A program made the translations under genes and the position numbers. Of a stretch of DNA of 64,000 nt, positions 12,359 to 23,463 are shown piece after piece. The stretch is from Syncephalastrum monosporum B8922 (Eukaryota > Mucoromycota > Mucoromycetes > Mucorales > Syncephalastraceae), in NCBI GenBank assembly GCA_000697355.1, contig JNEN01001260.1, positions 434,001-498,000 of the forward strand, read 5' to 3'. Every line of letters begins with the position of its first letter. Positions within the stretch are counted from its first letter, which is position 1. The notes beneath the pieces were generated by a model. That model did not search any database. It was not told the origin of the DNA and worked only from the letters and a program-made list of their open reading frames with translations.

Positions 12359-13572
12359 CTAGCTTGATTCCGTGCGCTTCTTTAATCGCCACTCGACATA
12401 GTCGTCAAACAGTACGGGCCCTGCATGTATTTGTTAAACCTACATATCACGTCCAGGTCCGACTTACAGGAGGAAGTACTATCATAGTTGTCAAGGTCTT
12501 CAGGAACAGTCGTGCAGAAATCGAGGAGGCTCGTCCATTGATCCTTGTTGATCACTTTGGCTGGTCGTTGTTCCTTAAGCTAATATGAGCAACCGAATTC
12601 GGCATTGATTCAGAAGAGCATCTTACCTGCAGAAACTGGATAAATGCGTTCACATGGTTGTACTTGGGGTTGTCCAGAAGGAGTTGCCACATGGCCATGG
12701 CCATCTATCAAAGCGTTAGAAGAGTACTGACTCGCATTCCGTCCGCTGGCTTACATCAATGTCCATGCTCTTTTGGCTGGTCGTCTTTGCAAATCCAAAC
12801 GCAAACAGATACATCTTCTTGAAACTAATGGGGTCATTGACAATTTCGTTGCTAAGTTTTGGAAGCAGACTTTGAAGTTTCTCGGGTGAGTCGACGCTGA
12901 AGTGTGGTGAGTATATATATGCTGTGTATATCTGTGAATGGTCACATGTACCCGAGTTCCCGCATGCCATGAATCCATTCTTCCTTGGTGAAATAGCCTG
13001 AGCAAACGTGAGTACAGGGTGTCATTTGGTTTATGAGTCATTACCCATTCGGCTCGCATTCATCTTGTATCCGAGAAAAATAGGGTAGACCTAATGGACC
13101 AGGAGAATGGATTATGGTATCAGTAGACAAGAGAAAGGCATGCGATGGGAATCGTACACTGTCGAGTTCAACATTAATGTCGGAAAAGAATGACTGGCAT
13201 CCATCGGGCGAGATGATGGCTTGGTCCTGAATATCAGGGTCCTTGTAACGATCAAACCACTCTTCGCATAATTTCACGGGATCAGTCTGTTCAGGCATGA
13301 TTGTTACACCAAAGTGAGCATAGAGTCAATAAACCAACGGTCAAAGGAGTCACTGTCGATGGAAACGGGAAGAGCAGGATTGTGAGGTTGAAATAAGACA
13401 CTACCTGAGATCTAAGGAGTTCACATGTCAGTCGCAGTTTGGATGGTGAAATTGCACGCAGACAACACAGTTTTGAACGGACGTACTTTGACTTTGCGGC
13501 AGACTTTCTAGGCTGACGGGCACGTTTCGTGGTTTGCGTGGTAGAAGTAGAAGCTTTGCGTTTGGGTGGCAT
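12359..13572 (-). CDS. DCN1: DCN1-like protein, E3 for cullin neddylation
   Basis: Promotes NEDD8 transfer from UBC12 to cullins. Exons: 13487-13572, 13405-13411 (7 bases), 13158-13286, 13045-13090, 12952-12997, 12755-12896, 12627-12704, 12468-12579, 12359-12420; about 235 residues. After a basic N-terminus (MPPKRKAS) the PONY/DCUN1 domain reads KLCEEWFDRYKDPD, MNASRMGYFTKEEW, LPKLSNEIVNDPISFKKMY, FAKTTSQKSMDID, then the C-terminal WPVLFDDYVEW, which carries the conserved acidic patch. No UBA domain is visible. The first intron (75 bases) has no stop and keeps frame if retained, so an isoform with 25 extra residues is possible. The gene is tail-to-tail with PMT (67 bases apart) and divergent from the BRCT gene. 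Its substrate, cullin-1, is also in this window. Confidence 0.9.
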
Positions 13573-13856
13573 GACGGAAGAGAGAAGCGAAATGGGGAAT
13601 GCACTCGAATTGAGAGCAGGCAAAGTAAGTAAGGAAGAGAAAATATAAAATAGAATCGAATAAAATAAAATAAAGGATATCTGCACTCAGTGCAGGCCGA
13701 CCGCGTTCGCCCGTGTGGGTTCCCCCCGCTGAAGAGTGCTTTATGTGGATGATGCTTCTTTGTCGGGGTCTGCAAACGCGAATCAAACGCGCACATTAAA
13801 AACCGCGTTTCCTTCTCATTCCATTCGTTTATTCAGTTTGCTTATTGTTCTTCTTT

Positions 13857-16800
13857 ATGACCACATTCGGAAGACGACGATCAGACTACGACAGAGGCAA
13901 AACAGATATTCCTCTTTTCAACAATGTCGTTTATCGCTTTGACTCTGCGCTATCCTTTTCGAAGCAGGAAAAGGTGCGTTGTATTTCTTATGCCTGCACT
14001 CTAGCTGACGTTCCGCAGCTGAAAACTCTCTTGAACGAAAATGGTGCTACCCATTTCGACGAAAGCGATATGGAAGTAGACGATGCTGATGCACCGACCG
14101 AATCCAGCGTCACTCACCTCATTTGTGCTCGCGATCCTTTTGTCAATTCTGAGGAAGACGCCGTGGAAAACCAGAACGATAAACTTCCCTTCATTGTCAA
14201 GGTACAAAAGTCCCAACGTCAGTATCTTATCGTCTGGCTAATGAAGGTTTGGTCTCAAGCCATCCTGGGTTGAAGTGGCCGTGGAAAATGGCTTCGTGCA
14301 TGAGTGAGTGACAACAGATCTGACACTGATTGAATACTCAACATTGTATTAGGGAAAAATATCATTCACCACGAAGCGACAAGTTTTTCTCTGGAACCGT
14401 TGTCACTTGCACTGGAGTAAGCCCCATAACTCACAGATAGAATGCCCACATTATTAAAACCATGTCGTGCAGCTGCCGAAAAACGACCAAGAAGTCATCT
14501 ATGGCTGCACACTTGCCGTGGGTGGCCAATATCGCCTGGACTTGGAACGTGATGTAACCCACTTGGTAGCTTTGGCACCGCATGGGGTAGGTTATAGACG
14601 TATGGAAAGAAAAGTGGTATCCAATAAGATGATGTCTATAGGCCATGTACGAAAAAGCAATCCAAAACAGCAAGATCAAGGTGGTTCTTCCTCATTATTT
14701 TGAAGAATGCTTCCGCCTTCGGCGCCGAGTACGCGAGGACTTGTACCTCTTCCCTAATCCACCCATGTTTGCTGAGACGAGTTCCCCCAAAAAGGAAGAA
14801 ATACAGACGCAAAATCCAGAATCATGCGGGAACGACCTTATTCACAGTTTTCCTTCGTCGAATGCCACATTCCCTGCACCCAAAGAGCAGTTCCTGAAGG
14901 GCCACTGCATTTACTTTGATTCCGACATTACTATTAAGCCTGAATCACGAGAGCAGGTGGCTACGGCGCTTCAAGAAGCTGGGGCCAAGGTGGCTGATAC
15001 ATACGGACCAGAAGTGACGGTTGCCATTGTGAAATTTCGAGGATCTGACACCTATCTCAAGGCATCTAAGGATAATAAGGAGGTAGCATCGCTGTGGTGG
15101 GTGTACAATACACTTGCTCGCGGACGCTATGAATCGCCCTTGACCACCCTTGTGGATTATCCTTCCCCTAATGGCGGCGTTCCGGGCATGCAAAACTACG
15201 TGAGTAGCACAGTAAGACGCGCGTCAATGGATTGATTGCTAATAATATTTAGGTTATCACTGTCTCAGGGTACCGCGGTGTGGCAAGAGACTTTTTACGA
15301 CGGATAGTTATTGCGCTGGGAGCTACCTTTACCCCCAACTACAATGCAGCAGTGACCCATCTGATTGCCATGAGGTAAGTTGCCCACAAAGTTTTCATCA
15401 TCCATTGACTGATGATGCTTCTTGTAGCAAACATTCTCCAAAATATCGAACAGCGCGTCATAACCGCAAAGTGGTTGTCAACCATTTATGGCTCGAAGAG
15501 TGCTTCCAAACATGGTCCGATCTTCCCCCGTCAGATGACCGTTATGTGCACTTCCCTGGTGCCGAGATTTTGAGCGAAATCGTTGGTCAAACTCGCTTAG
15601 AAAAAGAAAATGTGGATATGTGGCGGCATGATGCCGAAAAATTACCAGACGTCGTGCCGCTCAACCCGCAGTCGAGTCGCGGTATCGTTAGCTTTAGCGA
15701 TTTCGACAGAGGCTCTGTCCGACCAGCTCCTGCCGCTCCCAACCAAGCTTTCAAAAGTCCATCAGACAAGGGAGTACAAGTTCATCGACCACGGCAAGCA
15801 GCGGTGGAGGCCTCACAGAATCTGCAAGACGTATTCGTGCCCGATATGAACGCTTACCAAAAGGAGAAAAGCAAGGCACCAGCAAGACGTTCACGAGAGC
15901 TATCCATGGAACCCAAGGGTAAGCGAAAGCGGTCGGTGTCACCCGAGAACCTTGAAGATGTCGAGATGAAGGAAGCCACCAAACCTGTGCAAAAACGCTC
16001 TCGTGAAGGATCTGCAAAAGAAGCCAGTCCAGCCAAAGAGCCTTCTGAAGGTCTTCTGGAAAAAGACGTCGAAGAGGCATCCAAACCGGAAGAACAATCA
16101 AAAGGAGAAGATCATGAAGAGGCCAAACCAACCATTATACACCCCAAGATTGCAACGACTGGCATCGAACTCAAGGGTGACGAAAAATCGGTAAGCATTG
16201 TACCGCCTATCTTTGGTCCATACTTATATACCACACTAGGGGATTCGCCGGCTAGGTGGTCAGATCACCAACAACATCACGGCGGCCGATTTCCTTATTG
16301 TAGAAGACCACGTATTGCGCACCACCAAATTTTTGTGTGCAGTGAATCTGGGTATCCCTATTTTGACTGTCCAGTGGCTGCGTCACTCACTGGCAAAGCA
16401 TGAGTGGATCGCCAATACGGAAGCCTATCTCGTCAAGGATGATGAAGCAGAAAGCAAATTTAAGTTTCAGCTATCAGAAAGCTTGACTGTCGCACGATCA
16501 CAGCTGGTCCAGCCACGACGTGGGGCTTCTCATGGTACTTGGCTAGAAGACTATGAAGTGATTATACTTCAGCCAAACAAAGTAGCGTTGCTTAAAGAAG
16601 TGATCGAGACGGCAGGTGGCAAGGTAAGATTTTATGATTTGCCGAGGGCACGGATAAAAGCTGTGCTCACACATTGGATTGCAGGTGGCAAACAAAACAA
16701 GTACGGCTCGACGACTCAAAGAAGCAACGACGTCAGATACCCAGCCTCAGCTTCTGGTGCTTTCAAGTCCACAAGAGAAGGACAAATGGGCGGAATACGA

Positions 16801-16891
16801 GAAGAAGGGAATCGTCATTTATGATATCGAGCTGGTGATCGTAGGAGCTTTGCGACAGCGATTGAACCCCGACGAGTTTCGGCTCAATTAG
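13857..16891 (+). CDS. Multi-BRCT DNA-damage response scaffold, Brc1/Rtt107-like
   Basis: Likely reads gamma-H2A and supports replication-fork repair, by analogy to S. pombe Brc1 and yeast Rtt107. Exons: 13857-13973, 14019-14201, 14260-14303, 14353-14416, 14473-14586, 14642-15199, 15253-15374, 15428-16190, 16264-16623, 16685-16891; about 843 residues. BRCT units are visible at about residues 10-115 (VTHLICA, KPSWVEVAVENG), 115-215 (VTCTGLP, DVTHLVALAPHG, LPHYFEECF), 250-350 (GHCIYFDSDI, SLWWVYN), 360-440 (VITVSGYRGVARDF, AVTHLIAM, VNHLWLEECF), 640-710 (NNITAADFLIVEDH, ILTVQWL) and 725-843. A basic/acidic linker with KGKRKRSVSPE, about 200 residues long, separates four N-terminal from two C-terminal BRCTs. 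This 4+2 arrangement is the Brc1/Rtt107 one. Confidence 0.85.
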
Positions 16892-17405
16892 ATAATGAAT
16901 CATTTCATTTCGCATACAGTATCTGCGTACTCATACAGGGCTACAAAAATACATGAAGAAACAGAGATCTCTACTCATAGCATGGTTAAAATACAGCGAT
17001 GCCCATGTACAAAACGTTCTTGTCCCCGATGTAGTCAGCAAGTGTAGCATCACCAGCTTATCTCTACTCATAACACAAATTAAGACACATCTCCAGCGCG
17101 GAAACATCATGAAACTGGAAGGTATTCGTCCGAGCTGCTACACATCAGACATGGAAGTATCTGTCAAAACTAGTGTTCCTATTTCGGTGCATTGGATAGG
17201 GCGCCAATGTGTGTAAAGAGGTGCAGACTGCTGGTGTGTCATTGTCAATTTTCAGGGTGGCGGGCTCGGGAAAAGAAAAAGAAAAAAACAGAGCATCTTG
17301 CTGGCGCGCCTTTCAAGACCTTTGCCTCCAAAACAAGTGTAATCTCCCCTCTCCTTTCGAATTTTCTAGAGTGGTGGCGTGAGTTTGGTCCTTGCACTTC
17401 TCCGA
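16892..17405. other. Intergenic region
   Basis: About 0.5 kb between the BRCT gene and the polyQ gene. It has an A-rich stretch near 17268-17290 and a pyrimidine-rich leader before 17406; nothing else recognised. Confidence 0.4.
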
Positions 17406-17552
17406 ATGAACCATTATCTCGCCATGGACAGAGCTTCAGAAGCTGCAGCACGCGATCTCGCAGAAGTAAGAAAGTTGATTGAAGGCATGAGTGCCTTTGT
17501 CACTTCCCAAGCCATGCAGCAGCAGCAGCAACAGCAACAACAACAACAGCAA

Positions 17553-17583
<31 letters not shown>

Positions 17584-18714
17584 CACGAGCAGGGAAGACG
17601 AATACAACGGATGGTACGCAGGCTGCAAGTCTGGCAGCACCGGCAACGTCTGAGCCGAGTCAGACACCCTACAGCAGCAGTAGCGACCACAACAATAGTA
17701 ACAATAATAGCAACAACAGTAGCACCATGTCTTCCGGTTCCTCTCCTCCCGCTCACGCTTCTCCGTCCACTCATCCCCTATCCTCTGTCTCTACACCGCC
17801 CTCATACCCCACTTCTCCTTCCCACGTCACCAACGCCTCGAACCCATCTCTCACCCAATCCTCGACCCATACTTCGACGACGAACTCTCCCACTTCCATC
17901 CCTCCCCAGCAACATCACCAGCACCAGCACCAGCAACAGTACGATCCAGCTGCCTTGATGGCCGCTGCTGCCGCTGCCGCCGCTGCCGCTGCCGCCGCTT
18001 CCATGCATGGCAACCCTAATGTATCCGCCGAGTAAGTGTTTCTGTTATGATCACTGTTCTTCCTTTCTCGTGACAGTCTTTAAATGGAAACCCGGATGTG
18101 TCTTTTTCTTTCGTTTTGACCAGCAACAACACGGTCGCACCGCCGCCAGCCGTTGCTCCTGTTCCTAATGGTGTCGTAGTGCAAGTGAACCATCTGATGT
18201 ACAATCGCGTCCTCTATTTCCATTTGACGCGTACGTTCTTACATAATGTGCAGAATACGTGTGCCTGATGATATGCTTCTCCCCACTCTTCCATCCCTCT
18301 TTTCTTTTGCGCCTTTTTATTTATTTCTCTAGCTGAAGCTACCATTGAGCCGCTGATCAATGGTCTGAGGCTGTCCTTCAATGACAGTTCCATTTCGGGC
18401 ATGGTGCTCCAGTACAAGGGATTTGACGGCCTATGGAAATGTCTTCTCAACCGTATGTACCCGACACGACGCTTTTCACCGCGCATACTAAAATATCTTA
18501 TCAGGCGACGACTCATTGAAGCGTATCCTGAAACAAGGTGCCAAAAGCCAGAACATGATTTTACAGATGAGAGTACCACGCGAACAGGACTTGCTGAGTG
18601 TACGCGCAAACGAAGCTTTTTGTTGAGTTACCTTCTAACTTTCTCTGTTTCTCTTTGCACTAGTCTGGATACACGGACCGGCGTCTGCTGGCATTAACGA
18701 AGCCTGGCGCATGA
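17406..18714 (+). CDS. Low-complexity polyQ/polyA protein with a short conserved-looking C-terminus
   Basis: Predicted 332 residues from exons 17406-18031, 18124-18230, 18333-18452, 18505-18599 and 18664-18714. A short acidic/basic helix (residues 7-32) precedes 22 Gln (17517-17582), a Ser/Asn/Thr/Pro-rich middle, a Gln/His patch and 13 Ala (17959-18000). The C-terminal ~110 residues are ordered, with NHLMYNRVLYFHLTPEATIE, GMVLQYKGFDGLWKCLL, LKRILKQGAKSQNMILQM and YTDRRLLALTKPGA. I do not recognise this domain. The composition resembles transcription co-regulators, but that is weak inference. A second possible start lies at 17424. All junctions are GT-AG and keep frame. Confidence 0.7.
17517..17582 (+). 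repeat. CAG/CAA microsatellite coding 22 glutamines
   Basis: Mixed CAG and CAA codons, with a pure run of nine or more CAG toward the 3' end that should be length-variable between strains. Confidence 0.9.
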
Positions 18715-18926
18715 TAGCGTCGGCAGACACGCCACCCATGGCTTACCGCCCACCACAACCACCTTCTCTCTCTTGGTTAAGCTCGAATAGCTTCTCTTTT
18801 TTCTTTTCTTCTCTTTTGTTCTTTACCTTTTACACTCCAGCATGCTTGTATGATACACGATAAACAATCCTCACGCTTAAAAGAAAAAAGGACAAGGACA
18901 AAGACGAAAATGGTATCCAACGGCAT

Positions 18927-20068
18927 TTATTGAACAGTCATGTCTCTGAAGGCCTCCAGGGTCTTGAGTGCACTTCCGCTCTCTATTGAGGCACGGGCCT
19001 TGGCCACGCCGTCTTTGAAGTCCGATGCGATATTGGCGACGACGAGAAGAGCAGCCGCGTTGAGAAGAACAAAATCGAGTATAGGATCGCCCTGGGGCAG
19101 CTGGTTGTTGAGGAGCCTGGAAAGGATCTGGGCGTTGTGGTGGCCATCCCCGCCCTTGACTTCATGGAGCGGATGGGTGGCCAGGCCAAAGTCACGGGTT
19201 GGGTGGAGCGTGCCTGTCGTCAGCTCGCCGCCTGCTTGTCCCCGCCAGTACTGGATGGAAGATGGGTGAGTATCGATGGAGCTCATTATTTAGATGGGGA
19301 ATATATATATAGGGGAATTACATGTGTTTCGCCAGCAGGACTGATCTCATCCAGCTTTTCGGCACCGCATACGACAAGAATGTCCTGAATACCAGTCAGC
19401 TTCAGGGCATTTGCCATGAGACCGCCGACTTGTGGGGAGTGGACGCCGACCACGACCCGCGACGGCCTTGCAGGGTTGCTCATGGGGCCCAAGAGGTTGA
19501 ACACGGTCGGGATGCCCATCTCCTTGCGCAGAGCCGCAACGTGCTTCATGGCTGGGTGGTACGTCTGAGAGAAGAGGAAGCAGAAGTTGGTGGTGTCGAG
19601 GATATGCGCCACCTGCTCTGGCTCGACCAGGCTGATATGGCATCCATGGGCTTCCATGATGTCCGCAGAGCCAGACGCAGACGAGGCGGCACGGTTGCCG
19701 TGTTTCGCCACCTTGGCCCCTGCGCCCGCGGCGACGATAGACGCCGTTGTCGAGACATTGTAAGTGTCGTGGCCATCACCGCCTGTGCCGACAATATCAA
19801 CGACCTGGCCCTCGAGGTGCTCGTAGCGTTTGTAAGGGATTATGCGGGCATGGCGCTGCATGGCTTGCGCACAGGCCGCTACAATCGCAGGATCGGAATC
19901 CTTCTTTTGCAGGCGCAGAGCGACGAGGAAGGCGGCAATCTGGCTGTGGGTCGCGGTGCCGTCCATGATATCGTTGATTGCCTGGCCGGCATGCTCCGGA
20001 AGAAAATGAGGTGGATCGTTCACCAGCGTCTTGAGAATGGCTTTCATGCCACCCGTCGTACCGTTCAT
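18927..20068 (-). CDS. TRP4: Anthranilate phosphoribosyltransferase
   Basis: Second step of tryptophan synthesis from anthranilate and PRPP. Exons are 19322-20068 and 18927-19250, giving 356 residues, normal for the family. The N-terminal helical part is followed by the PRPP-binding motif DIVGTGGDGHDTYNVSTTAS, KHGNRAASSASGSAD for the anthranilate site, GIPTVFNLLGPMSNPA, and HSPQVGGLMANALK. The second exon holds LHPTRDFGL and VKGGDGHHNAQI with the family's magnesium-binding region. The start is the ATG at 20066-20068; an open frame extends five codons upstream but has no ATG there. It is tail-to-tail with the polyQ gene and head-to-tail with the kinetochore gene. Confidence 0.96.
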
Positions 20069-20258
20069 GTCAAACTGTTGCAAAATAAAGTAGGCTGGAA
20101 AGACCTTGAAAAATTCAAATTTGGCTAATGACTCAGATCTTCGTGTGACGCTCTGCGATCACAGCGAATGAATTCAATCACGTCTCAGCTGCATTCCTCT
20201 TCTGATCTATCTTACAGCAAGAATAATGTGCCCATGCCCACGGAATCCATGCCCATAT

Positions 20259-21790
20259 TCACTTTAATCGTGACAGCAGCCGAAGCACGTCTCTACTGGT
20301 GTCTTCCTGAAGCCTACGTAATGATTCCTCCCGCGGCAGTTCTGCGTACTGGGTGGCATCCAAGGGCCGGCATACCAGGCTTGCCCTTTCTCGTTGGGTC
20401 GCCCTCTGACAAATCTCGCCAGATAGCCCTCTCGCCATTTCTTGGAATTCGTTCAGTATATGGAGCGACTCCTTCAGTTTGGCCACGCCGCCTTCCATAT
20501 CCTGCAATGCCACCTTCAGCGTTCCGCTCTTCTCGTCGCTGAGGAGCCCTTGCAACGTTTTCCTTGCGGACGGTTCCAGTCCATCCAGCAGTTCCGGGGT
20601 GAGTCGCGTCAGTGATGCCTCTTTAGAGTATTTGTCCATGGTCGCAGCATGCATCGTGTACAGCTTCGCCTGCTCGTCCTTCCACTCGTCTAGCTCTTGC
20701 TTGTATCTGATGGGTGCCTTTTATCAGCCCTGGTGATGGTAACAAGGATAATCACGCCTCCCATTCTTACCTCGCCGTGGCTGCCGTGCATTCTTCAACA
20801 ATGGCCCGATTCTTTTCGTTGCGTGGGTTGGGGTCCTTGCCAAACACTTGTTCCAGCCCTCCAAGCTAACTTTCTCGTCAATCACCTTTCTTTATAAAAG
20901 TAAGAAAGAACTCACGTAATGTGGTTTCGAAAGGTCGATGTGGCGATCCATCAGCCGCTGTATCATGCGCTTGCGAATCTTTTTCACTATCAAGAACACC
21001 CGCCCCCAACGCGTAAGTTACACAGCTTGTCCTTTCTCTTTTTCCTTCCTTTTCTCTTACTGATGTCGCCTGCTTTTTGTTCTGCGCGTGATTGCTTCAG
21101 GTAATCTTGGAATTTTATCTTGTCGTTGCCGCGTTGTAATTGCCATATAAAGAGCTGCCTTAAGCGCATTTCTTGCGGCAAAGACTCTGGAATAACCTCA
21201 TGCCAGTGCTCACGCGGCAGATCTGCGGGAGGGAATTCTATACAATAAAAAAGTCAGAGAGACAGGGATAGGAATATAGAGTGACTATGCTGCAGACTGC
21301 ATAGCATGACAGCGGTATATTTACGTCGTAATTGGTTGGGTACGGGCGGTGGAGGAGAGGAGGGGACGGGATGCGTTTTAACCACGCGTGCAGAGTCATT
21401 GTTGAACAAGGATTCGTCAACGGTGACTGCAGAAGACGGTACGTCGTTTTGCGAGGACTCGGGCGACAAGATGTGTGATGCGGTTGGCTGATGGATTGGA
21501 CGGAGTGTGAGCGAAGGACTCGGTCTAAGGAATTAGCTTACGGATAGGTCTGGGAATCGAGTGGAGGTACGGTGTGTGGTGGATCGGTAGCCTTCTAAGG
21601 CCGGTCGCTTTGCAGGCGGTTCGTCCAATTCGTCGTCGCCAAGCAGCTGCTTCTGTTGCGTGTCCAACGCCGTGTACTCGAACTCATCCACTTCAGTGTA
21701 GCCGCCGTTTCGCGAACGCATTTCTCCTGGAAAAGGTAGAAGAATTTTTTTATTTGCCCTTCCACCAATTTGAATGTGCAGTCCGCTCAT
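20259..21790 (-). CDS. Kinetochore MIND/MIS12 complex subunit, DSN1/MIS13-like
   Basis: Predicted 400 residues from exons 21542-21790, 21325-21487, 21061-21237, 20916-20986, 20771-20865 and 20259-20706. The N-terminal 160 residues are polar and probably disordered. The conserved block begins with EVIPESLPQEMRLRQLFIWQ, the hallmark DSN1/MIS13 segment, then a basic KKIRKRMIQRLMDRHIDL helix, then FGKDPNPRNEKNRA and a coiled-coil-like C-terminus (YKQELDEWKDEQAK, LKESLHILNEFQEMARG). In other fungi this subunit binds CENP-C/MIS12 and the SPC24/25 end of NDC80. Assignment rests on motif pattern and layout; a homology search would settle it. Confidence 0.7.
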
Positions 21791-22272
21791 TGTATCCGCA
21801 TTAACGATGGAATTGCACTACGCGGCACCGCCCCTCGAACGGCCTGTACCCAGTACAGTACTATATATTACTCCAATGTGCTTAAGCGTTGTGTGGTAGT
21901 AAACGCACTCTGCTGTCAGATCTTAAAGTGCTTAATGTAGTCAACCCATACTCAGCAATCGAACGATACGTGGATGGAGATCGGTTTCCATGACACCTAG
22001 AGATACCAACGCTTAAATACGGATATTTGTTGATCTATCTTCTTTTCTGCTACAGGCACTTCCAAAGGAGGTATGTGAACGTTCATGCGAAGAGAATCAT
22101 ATTGGGAAACATGGTACATAAGCTGATGATGAGGGTGGTGCCACGTGATACGTATTGCACCATTGAGCTATTACGGGAATGGAGGGGAATGGACGGAAGA
22201 TAGCAGATAATAATCAGCGGGTGATGGTGGTGGAGTCTATCAGTTTTCGGGGCATCTAATATCGCAAGCATA
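21791..22272. other. Intergenic region
   Basis: About 480 bases between the convergently/tandemly placed kinetochore and PEX11 genes. Two GTGCTTAAG-like hexamers occur near 21878 and 21929; otherwise nothing recognised. Confidence 0.35.
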
Positions 22273-23279
22273 TTAGGCAGTCGCTTTCCATGCCGCGTAG
22301 ATCTGGAAGATGGAAGCAAATCCACCGCAGAGACCGACCATGACATCGGAAATCAAACCCGCCTCGAAAGACCAATGCAAAGTCAGAGGGAAGTAGCTGA
22401 GTTGGAAACATTCCAGATGAGTAACCGGCAAAAAGCTTCGAAATCCCCTTTGTCATGTTCGTCATGAAAATAACAACTTACCCAGAATTGATCATCGTGT
22501 TCACAAAGAGCGAAGAGCGCTCTGCACGAATACTTGCCATCTCGGCCTCCGGATCCTCGTCCATCTCGATATCACCTGCCTTGATCCGCTTCAGTAAACG
22601 GGTCTCGCGGTCGCGCAGCCCGCGGTATTGCTCTGCCAGGCGACCAAACTCCAACACGACATAGGCGGCCCAGAAACGGCACGACCAGATACCGATCTTG
22701 TTTGTCTTCTCCTCCGAGATGGGGAGGACCTGATGGGCAGCGAGCCAGTAAACGTGCTCGAGCGGGTAGTACAGGATATTGCACCAGTTTTGGACGCGCT
22801 CAATGTTGAGGGCCAGCGAGGTGGCCGGCGGGTTGTACTCGATGTAGTTCATGTATTGCACCATTGGAAGTAGGCCGTAGTAACGCAGAAGAATGCGGAA
22901 GTCGCTCACAGGACCGGCAAAGTTTTGGATGCGAGCAGCCAGACCCAGCGCACCTTTGACCTGAGGAGGCGCCCGTCGTTGGATAAACCAAATGAGGACC
23001 TTCGACCAGTATTGGATGAACTGCAGACAGTAAACAGTAAAAAGCATCAGCAATCCATCATTGACAGGCAGGACGCCCTCAGTTTATAGCAGCACTCGTC
23101 TGCGGACTATGTGTTGTCGTGTGGGGTAAGGAATAAAAAGGAGTAGCGGTGCATACCATGAGGACTTTGTCGGTACCGCGAACGGTGTTGAGAAAACGAA
23201 TAAGATGGTCGAGAGTAGGCGTCGAAGGACCGAGTAGCTTAGCTACGGCGAGTGGGTTGAGGGTTTCTTTGGAGGACAT
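22273..23279 (-). CDS. PEX11: Peroxisomal membrane protein PEX11 family
   Basis: Drives elongation and division of peroxisomes. Exons are 23157-23279, 22482-23020 and 22273-22396; 261 residues. The N-terminus carries LDHLIRFLNTVRGTDKVLM and FIQYWSKVLIWFIQRR (amphipathic helix region), then GPVSDFRILLRYYGLLPMVQ, LNIERVQNWCNILYYPLEHV and an interior helical pair. The last exon codes for a C-terminal membrane segment, GLISDVMVGLCGGFASIFQI, ending WKATA. Divergent from the NAD kinase gene with 184 bases between start codons. Confidence 0.92.
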
Positions 23280-23463
23280 GGTTGGAGAAGGTCGACGAGC
23301 CAGCGGCGAAAAATGAAAAGGGAAAAGGGGGCAGCCAAAATCGAAAAAGGATTGTCCACTTTTGTCACATGCGAGACATATTTTGGAACACAGATTGGGA
23401 ATCAGTGTCATCCTTTCGCGAGCCACCACTTTTTCATGCGTTGTTTCTTATTCAAAATTATCC

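Noticed and set aside
19322..20128. 268-codon plus-strand open frame over TRP4
   Set aside because: Shadow of the TRP4 first exon; no family motif and no splice support.
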